Source: Meghimatium bilineatum
Lineage: Eukaryota; Mollusca; Gastropoda; Stylommatophora; Philomycidae
DNA: 64,000 nucleotides
NCBI GenBank assembly: GCA_034231615.1
Contig: CM067316.1
Coordinates: forward strand, 25,567,791 to 25,631,790
Direction of reading: 5' to 3'
The notes under the pieces are model-generated. The model saw only the letters and a program-made list of their open reading frames with translations. It had not been told where the DNA came from and made no database searches. A program made the position numbers and the translations under genes. This document shows positions 12,061 to 23,800 of this stretch, one piece after another. Positions within the stretch are counted from its first letter, which is position 1. The number at the start of each line of letters is the position of its first letter.

Positions 12061-12409
12061 GGAACCTGGTATTTTCAAAATATTGAGTGGTACTTCTACA
12101 GTGAATGGGAACTTCGTATTGGGAACTAAGATTGCAGCGGCAAACATGATCACTTGAACAGTGTTATACAGTGTTAAACAGTATAATACACACTACACAG
12201 CTACCGATATCAATTAATTAAAGGTTATTGATTAGATATGCACCACATGTACAGTAAATGATTAAAAGCTCCATAATTAATTATATATAATATGTATATA
12301 TATATATATAGTATATAGAAACTTTCTAAGAAAGTAACTTATTTTACTATCGTCATTGTGCGAATTCAATGAAATTTAAATTGTATTGAATGAATGTTGC
12401 TAGGCATTA
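12061..12409. other. No gene; (TA)n run
   Basis: Unassigned AT-rich DNA with a TATATA microsatellite at 12293-12312. Confidence 0.4.
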
Positions 12410-13075
12410 GCTCAAAATTATCAAAATGGGTTTACAGCATTATAAATACCACAGTTAGATAGCCCTTGAAAATTGCAATTCAATTCAATGATACATCAAC
12501 AAAGAAAGCGCTTTTCAACACCATTTTCTTACCAACATTGTGTTATCAGTGTCAAACTTGGACATTAGATTCTAGAACCAATACATAAGATTAACACCAC
12601 TGAAATGAAATGTGTGAGACATATGATTGGAGTTAGCTTGAGAGACAAAATCAGGAATGAAGCACTAAGGAAACAATTAGGGATCAAGCCAACAATAGAA
12701 TACATACAGAAACAACAAGTTAAACGGTACGGCCACATAACCAGACAGAAAGAGCAAAGTATTATCAAAAAAACACTTAACAAACGATACGAAAACAGGA
12801 GACCTATTGGACGCCCTCGTAAAAGGTGGATAGATAGTGTATTAGAGACACTTGGAAATATAACAGCAGAGGAGGCAAATAGAAGGGCAAAAGACCGTAC
12901 ACTCACTCTCCCCTCAACACCGAAAGGTACACGAGGACAGAAAGAAGAAGAAGAAGAATGATACCTCCACCAAGTTTGTACGTCAATTCTGAAAAAAGTT
13001 ATGAATTTAAACAAATTAATTTTGCATTAAAATAATTTACATGGAACATATAAGGAAATATAAGCTGCCCCAAAC
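12410..13075. mobile_element. piggyBac arm fragment split by a LINE
   Basis: 12420-12497 and 12957-13075 match the left arm of the piggyBac element at 16370-16528 and 17547-17580 (CCTTGAAAATTGCAATTCAA; GTTATGAATTT; TTTACATGGAACATATA). Between them sits a LINE 3' end (next entry). It shows that this piggyBac family has more than one copy here. Confidence 0.7.
12487..12967 (+). mobile_element. 5'-truncated LINE with (GAA)n tail
   Basis: Insert 12498-12956 carries TKKALFNTIFLPTLCYQCQT, then an open 118-codon stretch: VRHMIGVSLRDKIRNEALRK, QQVKRYGHITRQKEQSIIKK, RRPIGRPRKRWIDSVLETLG, ending GTRGQKEEEEE. AATGATACATC / AATGATACCTC at 12487-12497 and 12957-12967 is a TSD with one mismatch. Same lineage as 47437-47905. 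Confidence 0.8.
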
Positions 13076-13754
13076 CGAAGAGTAGTGAAATAATAAATAA
13101 TCAACAAATATACAATGTCCGAGTCTTTGAGAATACTCAAACTCAATACTGAGATGTCTAAATCACTCATTCAATATTTTTCAATCAACGATTTAACGTA
13201 AAATCAGTAAAGGACTTATACTACTATACTTAAACTATTTATTACTATACTTACTATAGTGACTAGACATAAGTATGATGAGTATGATCATAATGAATAC
13301 TATGAATGATAAATGTTATAACCATTTTACTTTTAGTGTTTACACCAACTCACATTGGTGTTCAAACAAACACTGAGAAATCAGAATGGTTCCAAGTTGT
13401 TACAGGCGGGCGTTAAACAGAATAGTTAAACTATTCGATATATATATATCCCAGAACAAAGTTTGCTACAGACTGTAAGAAGTTACCTTGTATTGATTGT
13501 CATACAGATTGTAAACAGAAATAGTACTCAACTATGAATTCCTTTTTCCTCCATCAAGGGAACCATTTCAACAACAACTGCACAAGACCACTTTTTTTAA
13601 CAACAGGGAGAGTTGTACTCTGTCGACAGAAACACATGCATGTTTGAGATGCTTGAGTTTCATGACTAATTTTTGGTGCACACTGCAGTTCCTGATCATT
13701 TATTGCTTTTGCTAGTCCATGTGTATCATTGTAGACCTTACTGTAGGATCTACT
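13076..13754. other. No gene recognised
   Basis: AT-rich intergenic DNA with a short (TA)n run near 13438-13449. Confidence 0.4.
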
Positions 13755-14010
13755 GTAGATCCTATCAAATAAAATATTTTGGACACATTAAAAGACATGA
13801 CACCTTATTGAGGACCTTACTTGAGGGTTAATTCAAAGGGAAACGAGCAAGAGGTAGGCAGAGATACAAGTGGGAGAGTAACATCACACGATGGACAGGT
13901 TACAGTCTAGCAGAGTGCACAACCAAGACAAGAGATGGGATGTTGGAGATCCGTTGCAGCCAACCTTCGTTGCGGAGATGGCACTTGATGATGATGAGAC
14001 CATATCAACT
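13755..14010 (+). mobile_element. LINE 3' end with GATGATGATG tail
   Basis: Encodes FGHIKRHDTLLRTLL-type sequence, ARGRQRYKWESNITRWTGYS-type sequence, SLAECTTKTRD and RCGDGT, then GATGATGATGAG. Same family as the element at 16529-17546 and the fragments at 54930-55770, 61790-61995 and 63130-63420. Confidence 0.8.
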
Positions 14011-14154
14011 AGATCAGTACTCTCTGGAAATTGTGATGCAGCTAAAACAGAATTGACCTCTATTCATTTTATTGTAGTGTAGTTTCAATGTTGTTTTAAT
14101 GATTTCTTCATTTGTTCCCAAACCCCTGCTAATTAGCAGGATTTAGTCTGGAGA

Positions 14155-14460
14155 ATGAGTTCAGTTTCAATGACTGAAAGTGCAACTGTTATCAACACCA
14201 TCATGTTCTTGATTAGAAAACTGGCCTCACAGCATGTGGGGCATTCCCATAAGTGCTCCACCATCTGTTCCAGCAGCCATTCGACTCGATGGTGTTTTGA
14301 GTCCAATGCCGCCGAAACAGACGTCAACATCAGGGCACAACTCTGGCCCTTGCAACAGGTTTCTTTGTTGTTCCACCCACTCATGCTGTGCCCGTAACTA
14401 GTTCAAGCACAACATCAGCCTGTCGGAACAACATGGTAACTGTTATCGAAGGTTACGACT
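14155..14460 (+). repeat. ~300-bp dispersed repeat, copy 1
   Basis: Matches 37145-37395 in inverted orientation (GTGGGGCATTCCCATAAGTG, ACTCTGGCCCTTGCAACA, CGTAACTAGTTCA). Open for 80 codons, but not in the same frame in both copies. Family unknown; it ends about 170 bp upstream of the HAUS3 start. Confidence 0.65.
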
Positions 14461-14631
14461 ACCATCATGTTCATATGTATTTAGTGTTATTATTTTGTCA
14501 AAATATATAGTATAGTTCACTATACTAGACAAAATAATTCATTGCATTGTGTGTGCATGATTTGTTTCTGTATATTAATAGGATTTGGACAGTGACGTCT
14601 TCTACCATTTACTATTATAACTACTTTAAGT

Positions 14632-14807
14632 ATGAGCTCCGGCAACTTTATTGAGGCTCTTCGGCGGATTGGATACCCTAAAGCAGACAGCTTGGATCCT
14701 CAAGCTTTGGAGTGGGCATATGAGCTTGATGCTACATTACCTTTTGTCAAGTGGTTCTGCAACTGTGTAGGGGAAGATAATTTCATTTCTTCTGCAGAAA
14801 CTAAGGA
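14632..14807 (+). CDS. HAUS3: HAUS3 exon 1 (residues 1-59)
   Basis: It begins MSSGNFIEALRRIGYPKAD, which lines up with the start of vertebrate HAUS3 and fixes the start codon; WFCNCVGEDN follows near residue 41. This is the conserved N-terminal HAUS3 head. The donor GTAAGTAA splits the codon for Glu59 (phase 2). The bases just upstream (TTTAAGT) give no strong context. An AG at 14580 after a pyrimidine-poor tract could be the acceptor of an upstream noncoding exon, but that is not certain. Confidence 0.93.
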
Positions 14808-17800
14808 GTAAGTAATACAATAGTTTTTCCAGATTTTTCTGTTATTAGTATTATACAATAGTTTTTCCAGATTTTTCTGTTATTAGTATTATACAATAGT
14901 TTTTCCAGATTTTTCTGTTATTAGTATTATATTGTTTTTGTGGTCTTTGAAATGTAATGTACCTAGTGTTGTGTAATTCATTTGGTATGTTGTCCTGTTT
15001 TGTAGTAGTAGTAGGTATCTTTCCAGATGATAGTATTTAGTTAGATTGTTGTGGTATAAGAAATATCTACCATCCATGGTGATGACGGATGTGATTAACA
15101 AGACTATCTGAGCCACAAAGAGTCTTCCACAGTATGCACAAGGAATCACAGACATGCTTGTACCAACATTTGCTGTTGTGTGCCTTCTTAGATATGCAGC
15201 CCTTAAACTAACTGCTATCATTTTTTGTCTTTATACCATTTCTGATATTTCTTCTCCATGCAGAACGATCCATGGCACCCGTTTCCATGATTCTGTATCA
15301 ATGCCTGTATCATGCATATCATGTTTGTGTGTCTTTATACCGAAGTAGAGGTCGATCCTGAGATCTTTTCCTAGACTGTAATTTTCCATAAAGTAGATCT
15401 TTTGGTATTGTGCCATCTTCCATCCTCCTAGTGTGTCCCAGCCACCTGACTCTGTGCTGAGTGAACATAGAATACTATGGTATTTTTGTGGTATTGTTCT
15501 TTCCAATACATCAGTATTTGTGACTTTATCCTGCCACCTAACTACAAGAATTCTACATGAGAATTGAATTGTTCTGTATAGGTTGTGGTTCAGGTAATCT
15601 TGTCACAAAAGTTCTGAAAATTATACAAGTACAAACTGGAAGTTGAAGTTCTACTGAATATTTGATGACATGCAGCATTATCGGAATATAATTTTTTTTA
15701 AATTCCATCAATTCACAGCATTTTGTTTTTCAGCATTTCTAATGTCTGGTTGTATTCTTAGGTATAATCATATAAAAGATTCTGGAGCTGCAGTAAGCGG
15801 AGCCAACCTAGATGAAGCACTGCATGCATTTGTAGGTGACACTGAAAACATTGAGACCAAGAGTTTAGAGTAAGCTTTAATTTATGCCTTGTCATTTTAA
15901 CCTTTTGGGCTCTGGATTAAAATTATATAACTTCTCCCCTGCGCCTGGATTCTTTTTGGAAAATTTGCGTTATTTATGGTGAGTGTTTGGTAAACGCAAT
16001 AACTTTTTTGTTTGTAATGATATCAAAATAATTTTTACACATGTAAATAAAGGAGTGAAAAATATGAATATAATAACGTTTTTTTGTTTTTTTTGTTATA
16101 TGACGGTTGTGAAGTTGAAAATTTGCAGAAAAATCTCAATGGCCATTTTCAAAAAATCACAAATATAATTTATTGACAAAATCCTCCTAAATATCTATTC
16201 CTGTTGCATATATATTGTTTCATATCCCGCCCGTGTGTTTCCTGGGCCCGAAAGGGGAGCAAAGAATAACAACACTGTTTACCTTCCACACATGTCGTAA
16301 AAGGCTACTAAGGAGGTTATGAGATGGAGGTAGTTGTCCCATCCCATATAGTAGGTATTTGGACAAAATTTTCAAAATAGTGCTACATAATTACAAATAA
16401 TATAGTTAGATATCCCTTAAAAATTGCAATTCAACGATACCTCAACCAAGTCTGTACGTCAATCGTGAAAAATGTTATGAATTTTTTTCTAATGAATTTG
16501 ACATCAAAATAATTTACATGGAACATATCATCATCATCAAGTGCCGTCTCCGCAACGAAGGTTGGCTGCGACGTATCTCCAACATCTCCTGTCTCTTGTC
16601 TTGGTGGTGCACTCTGCTAGACTGTAACCTGTCCATCGTATAATGTTACTCTCCCACTTGTATCTCTGCCTACCTCTTGCTTGCTTCCCTTTGACTTTAC
16701 CCTCAAGTAAGGTCTTCAACAGGGTGTCATGTCTTTTAATGTGTCCAAAGTATTTTATTTGCCTGATCTTTATTTCTCTTAGTAGTTCTTTCTTCATATT
16801 GTCTTTAGCACCTCTTTATTTGTTTTCTTCTCTTTCCATGATGTTCTCCCTATTCTTCTATATACCCACATCTCAAAGGCATCAATTTTGTCTTCTAATT
16901 GTTTATTTAGTGTCCATGTTTCCGAGCCATACATTAATATGGAATAGATGTAGCATTTTATAATTCTCATTTTTAACTTGTTTGTAATTTGTTTAGATAT
17001 TAATAATTTCCTCATGTCATTGAAGGTACTTTTAGCCAGTCCTATTCTCCTTTTAACTTCTGTTACACATCTGCCATCATTTGTGACTGTGTCCAAGATA
17101 TTGATACTGTTTTACTTGTTGTAGTTTCTCTCCCTGTATGTTTATGTTTACCTCATGTTCTTCTGTGTCTTTGCTGATTATCATGGTTTTTGTTTTTTGA
17201 ATGTTTATATCCAGTCCATATTCATTACTTGATTAATTTATTTGTAGTTCATGTTCACTTTCTGCTAAAAGAACAGTGTCATCTGCATATCTAATGTTGT
17301 TTATTATTTTCCCATTGATCTTGAGTCCTGGTATTTCTTCTATATTTTTAAAGATATTCTCTGTGTAGATATTACATAGGCTTGGTGATAAAATGCATCC
17401 TTGTCTTACCCCTCTTCTTATTTCTATGTATGGAGAGTAGCTATATTCACACCTTATTGATGCAGTTTGTTCCCAAAATATATTTCTAATCAGCCTGATG
17501 TCTTTTCCATCTATGCCTATTTCTTGAAGACATTTGATTAATTTTGCATGGAACATATAGGAAATTATAAATAAAACTTGTGACTACAAAATGTAGCCAA
17601 ACTGATAATTTCTGAATTATCTTTGTTATTTTCAATAATACAATACAAAAACTATACATTTTTGTGTTTGCGGAGACAAGACGCTTATGTTGATCACATT
17701 TCTGGAATTTTCTGATGGACACAACTAATTAATATTCAAAATGGCTGCTAATTTGCATAATTAAAATGAAAATAAATTATGTATCTATTAAACATCATAA

Positions 17801-20800
17801 AATACCACAGTAACTATATTTTTGTATTTGCAAAGACAAGATGCATCTGTTGATCACATTGATGTGATTCTTATATGAACGTACAACTAATTAATATTCA
17901 AAACGTTGTCTAATTTGCATAATTTAAACAAATGTTGATGTTTTAAATAATTAACTGCTGGTTTGGGCATTGTTTTACCCTCTTAAAAGTTACATATATA
18001 TAAAGAAAAATGGTTACAGAACTTAATAAATCTAGTTTCAAACACAACAAATGATGCCATCACTATTTTAGCTCTAACAGACATGACTTTTTGGCCAATT
18101 TAAAAATAATTCTGGAGTCATTTTAGTAAACAAATTGTTAACAATTTAAATTAAATGATACAGGAATGTATCATACATCTATTTATTCAGTATACAATTG
18201 CCTATCTATCCTTATCACAAATGTCATCTTTCAATAAAGGGTTAGTCCATAGTTTAAAATTAAATTTGTAATTTGAAATACAAAATTGTGCTGAAATTAT
18301 ATAAATGGCACAATGACAAAGAACAAAAAAAATTAATATGAAATGAAAATCATATAGAAGTTAGTTTTTATTGTATCTAATGCATTTATGCAAAACATAT
18401 AGGAAATTTACACCAATAGAGCAAGAAATGTAAATACAGCCCACATATAAAAAAAAGTATATGTGCGCTGGGATATTTTTAGTTTTAAAAATAAAAATGG
18501 ATACTTTAGTTACTTATCATTCATTTTGAAAACATTATGGCATACATATTATTTAAAGATCAATTAAAACAGTGGTGAGTATGTTTCTATTATTTTTATA
18601 GTAATGTTATTGTGTTTTTATTTTATTTCAACTCTGATGAATGAAAGAAATTAGGAGTTCAGTATACATAATGATTTGACAAATAGTTAGGCTCTGTGAT
18701 ACTCTGATAAGCAGTTTCTCTTATTATTGAAACATAAATATGTATCACAGACTTTACATCTAACTCTACTCTTTCTTTTGATTTTTTATAACAAAGTTTA
18801 CAATTTCTCTGTGTACTTGTAAATTCTGGATCCATTGAATGGCGCGAGAAAGTAGCCGGTTTTCCTGCGACAGGAACATCATCATATAATCCTAAATTCC
18901 CTAATCCCCTAACTAATTCTTTGGTAAAATTTAACTGATTATATTTATTTGGTCTTTTTAAATCTTCTATATTTGGATTCTTTCTTCGACAATCTTGAAA
19001 CAATATATAAGCATTTACTCTAGCTATATCAATGAGATGGAAAAATGTAGTTTTCCAGTATTTGTTTGTTTTCCTAAGACTGTTGTATTTACCTATCAGC
19101 TGATCGCTTTTATCTACCCCCTTCATGTACTTATTGTAATCTTTAACAACATTCGGCTGCCTGACTTAAATCCCCATTTACTTTTGTTCTCCTCTTTATA
19201 TATGTAAATTTATTTCCTTTATGGATCGTCGAAATTAATGAAATTGTTTTATTATCTATCCACTGTACTATTAATTGTTCCCCATTGCTCGTCCACCTCA
19301 TAGCCCCTCTTGTATTACCTTTTTCAAATTCTTTTATATTTTTCAGTTCTACAGGGAAACCTTTCCTATTGCGTAACATAGTCCCACAAGCAAGTACGCC
19401 TACTTTCCATAAATCTTTCAGTAACTGCACCGAAGTATAAAAATTATCAAAGTAAACCCTATACCCCTGCCTAACTAATGGTTTTATCAAATTCATTACT
19501 ACCCCATGTGCTAAACCAAACCCACCTACATTTGTATTATTATTATTCTTTCCCAAATAAATTTCAAAATTATATGTGTAACCACTAATAGAATCAGCTA
19601 ATACCCATAACTTCATCCCCCACTTTGTCGGTTTATCCTTCATGTACTACCTAAATGGATATCTCCCCTTATTTCTAACCATTCTTTCATCAATAGCAAT
19701 ATTCTGATTAGGCTGATATAATTTTTTACATTTTGCTCTAATATATGTTACAAGAATCCTAACTTTACACAGTCTATCAGTTGATTTCTCCTCGGCTGGA
19801 TCAGACACTATCAAAAACTCAGAATTGCCTTGAATCTATCCATAAACATAAAAGATCTAGCCCATAACCCATTCCACAAAGACTTTTTTGACCAGAAAAG
19901 GTTGGCATTTGGGGGATCTATTAGTCCTGCATACATAAGCAAGCCACAGAGTCTATAGAATTCTGCAGGTGTAAGGTCGTACCAGCCAGAATATACTGTG
20001 GGACGGTTTGGTCCATGTTGGCTTGCATAATCATTAGTATATTTGCAAATATATGTTACAACATCAAATGTAAACAACAACTTAAAGAAGACCACAGGAC
20101 TTATAAACTGTCTGGCATCCTCCCTAGTGAGAACTTCAGATAGCTGCAGTCCAGGCACTCTCTCAGGCAAAAAATTGGGTGGCTTGGATGGTGGTCCCTC
20201 ATCGAGTCACTATCCATAACACCTGTGAACGTAATATAAAGAAAATAGTTTTGAATATAATAGAGACCAATTATTTACAAGTACAATTATAGTATAAAAC
20301 ATCAGTCAAATATTGTTGGAATTATACTTACATATACTGCAAAATAAAGGGATAAAGAGCATATTATCACGAAATCATACTTCACAGAAAATGTAAACAG
20401 AGAACAGCTGATCACTTGTTTACTAAGGTGGTACAAGTTTCAAAACACATAAATTCCTATTATGGTTATATCTAATTTATAAATAGTCTTAAGATTATGA
20501 ATATAGAATACTATTTTAAATATAGGCCTACTAATTATTACAAATAACCATTACAAGCAATACTAAAAAAAAATATTTATATTTATATTATAAACTAGCT
20601 ATCGGGAAACTGAAACTAGAAAATGAAAGCCAGACCTACCTAGGTGTTGAAATTGGAGTATCATCGTAATTCGAGTCATCGGACGTGACAGAAACATCAG
20701 ATTCACTAGAATAATAGCTACTTTGTGAAGAATCACTGCTAATATCCATTTTGTATGTTCAAATTAGTGAGAAATTGCGATAGAGCTTCTGACGGTGACC

Positions 20801-23800
20801 AGCAAGAACAAAGTAGTAAAATGGCGTATGACGCTTCCTGGCCGAATTATTTCGCGCGAGTTTTTGGACATAATTTTAAATATCAAAATCAATATTTTGA
20901 TGTTGTTTTTAAGTTTCTATAGGTAGTATAACCATTTTTCGAAAACAAAATTATAATGGTTTGCTGAAATAGTGAAAAAAATAGTTAGATCTATATTCTC
21001 GTAATACACGTAAAAGTAGTAAAATAGTAGTAACATAGCGGCAAAGATTCCTTGTAAAATTATTAATACGAGATTTCTAAAATAATTTTAAAATATCAAA
21101 ATCTAAATTTTGAAATTGTATTGAAGTTTTTATATCAATATAACCTTTTTCTATAATACAATTATAATGTTTTACTGAAATAGTGAAGAAAAATATTTTT
21201 TTGATATTTTCCAAATCATCGTAACAATGTATATGATTTTATTATGGTCCCGTCTCGTAAGTGTTTAACCCTGTCAAAAGAAATTTATAGCCTAAGCAAA
21301 ATTTCCCAAACACGCTAATCCCAGATGTCCAAGTACCTACTGGTGTCAGTGACCCAAAGCCATGCTGAAGTTGGATGTGTCAAGCTGAAAGGCGCAGATA
21401 TCGCAGCAATGCTGTAAACCATGACACAACGCATTCCGTTCTCCAGACTACATCCTGCTAATCTGCAGGAGTTTGAGAATGAATGAAGAAGAAGAAGTTT
21501 CATATCCAAACTCATATAATATGGACCGAACAAACTAATAAAACGTGAAGAAATTGCATAAAACATCCATTCATTCAAGACTAACCAGACATATGTGTTT
21601 ATTTTAAATGCCGACTCGTGGAACCCCTGATAGATATTGTGTATTCAATGAATAAACGAACATTCTGAATGATTCTTATAATATAACAACTAAAACATGT
21701 AGATATTACTTACCACGACGATCACGAACCATGCCACGAGGTACTACGTTTGATAGTAAAATATGGCATAGAAAATCCACAGTCATTGTTCCAGAAATTA
21801 GTTGACAAAATCAGCTAGTTTTCTCCTTACAATCATAATGTGTAAAGGAATTTGACCTTTAGGCTGTGACATATTCCTAGCTTCATGTGGCGGGAATTCT
21901 GCATTATATGAGCTTATTTCGTGTGCTTCTGTACTGATGAATCAGGACATAGCAATGGGGGCATATTAGTTTATAATTTGTATACAGCATTGTTTATTAT
22001 TATTGTTGTTATACTATATGTGTAGAATATTTTCACCTATCAATGATGCACATTCAGACATGTGGAGAATTAGATACATCTTCCATCAGAGATGGTTGTC
22101 AGGCCATTGGCGCAAATAAAATGGTGAAACAACACATTTCCATTCTTTCTATATCCTGCTGGAAATCTAGTAAGACCATGGTCCTCCTACAAAAAGATCC
22201 AGTGGGAGTTTGAGAATGAATGCTGAAGAATCCAGAAGCCATTCTGAAGTTAGATATGTCAGACTGAATGGTGCAAATATCACTGTCAAACTGTAAACCA
22301 TTATATTCTTCAGTCAAATCAAACTTCTCAGCAGAAGTTTGAAAATGAATACAGTAGAAGAAAAAGAAGATACAATAAAGAAATGAATGCTTTATATAAA
22401 CTTCTGTCAAAACAAGGCAGACAAGATGATTAGTGACATCAAGAAACTGATCAAGAGATTGCCCCTGTATTGCCGGGCCCTGAAAGAGGAGCAAAGAATA
22501 GCAACACTGTCTTTCATGTCTGTCATAAGAGGTGACTAAGGGGGTTTTGAGGTGTAGTTTGTTGTCTCATCCAATATAGGTCACAGTGACCAGAAGCTAT
22601 TTCGATGTCTGATGTGTTCAGTTGAAATTCACAGATATTGCATCAAAGCTGTAAACCATGACAACACATTATGTTCCCTGAACTCATCATCATCATATGA
22701 CATATTCTTTCCAGAATGTGGTCTTCCTTATGGATTCTCTGAGCACTCCGCGATTCTGGGCGAGTTGACCTGCCGCAACTAGAGACATGTTTAAGCAATC
22801 TGATATATTACTGCACCTCGTCGTCTTGGGAGCCCTCTTCCCCTGTTGCCATTAACTCTGCCTTCAGCTATTAATATTTCCATGCTGTTATGTCTCTCTT
22901 TATGTGACCAAAAAACAGCTTTCTTGTTAGGGTGTTAAGGAGCCAGCCCTATTAAATGTTTATTGATCTTAACACTTTTTGATTTCTCTTTTTGGCTGTC
23001 CATGGTGTGCGTAAAATTATTCTGTAGCATCTCATTTCGAATGCTGCGATTCTCTTTACTATTTTTAATTTAATGTCCATGCCTCACAGCCATATATTGC
23101 TACTGGAAATACGCATGTTCACGTGTGTTCAGAATGTCCAAAATAGAATTACTAGGCACATTACTCTTGTAGTTTGCAATTACTTTCAGGAGGAAATCTG
23201 TTTATTGAATAGCATACAGAGAAAATACATTAATTTTCTACACCATTTTTTAGTATGCTATGCTACATTTTAGTACACTACATCTCTGAACTGCATACTG
23301 CTAATCTGCAGTAGTTTGAGAGTGAACGCAGAAGAAGAAGATTAATAAGATATGAAAATAACATTTGGAAGAACTTAAATATATCGAAACTACAGGTCCT
23401 ACCAGATGTAATGCAACCAAACAAGTAAATTGCAGGTTAATGAGAAAAGACCAAGCAAAGAAGAAATAGAAAATGCAATGAAACACTAAAATATGACAAG
23501 GCAGCAGGACTAGGCATCACCCCTACAGAGACCATCAAAGCAGTTAAAGATATTTTAACAGGGTTAATGTACAAACTGCATGGTTAAATATATGAGTGAG
23601 AAGAAATACCAACAGACTGGAAAGAATGGTATTTTGTCAAACTACCAAATAGTTAAGACTTAAAAGATTCAACAAATTACACATGAATAATATTATTATC
23701 AGTTTCCAGAAAAATAATAGCAAGGATTAGTCTAAATAGGTTAACTCTTTCAGGACTTGATTATGTTTAGGTTTGGACCAAATTAATTTGATAAAATTTC

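Larger units (their letters stand above)
15897..21268 (-). mobile_element. piggyBac transposon, 5.4 kb, with nested insertions
   Basis: TTAA at 15897-15900 and 21265-21268 bounds 15901-21264. The left end CCTTTTGGGCTCTGGATTAA recurs at 49351 and 51215. A broken transposase lies on the minus strand at 18659-20749. Both arms hold tandemly duplicated subterminal blocks (17640-17780 with 17820-17950; 20870-20995 with 21060-21200). The left arm was later hit by a SINE (16227-16350) and a LINE (16529-17546). The ends do not form a good TIR, so the right boundary is less certain than the left. The whole element lies in HAUS3 intron 2. Confidence 0.75.

Noticed and set aside
14817-14930. Short direct repeats as a CRISPR array
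   Set aside because: Repeats abut with no spacers and lie in an animal intron.
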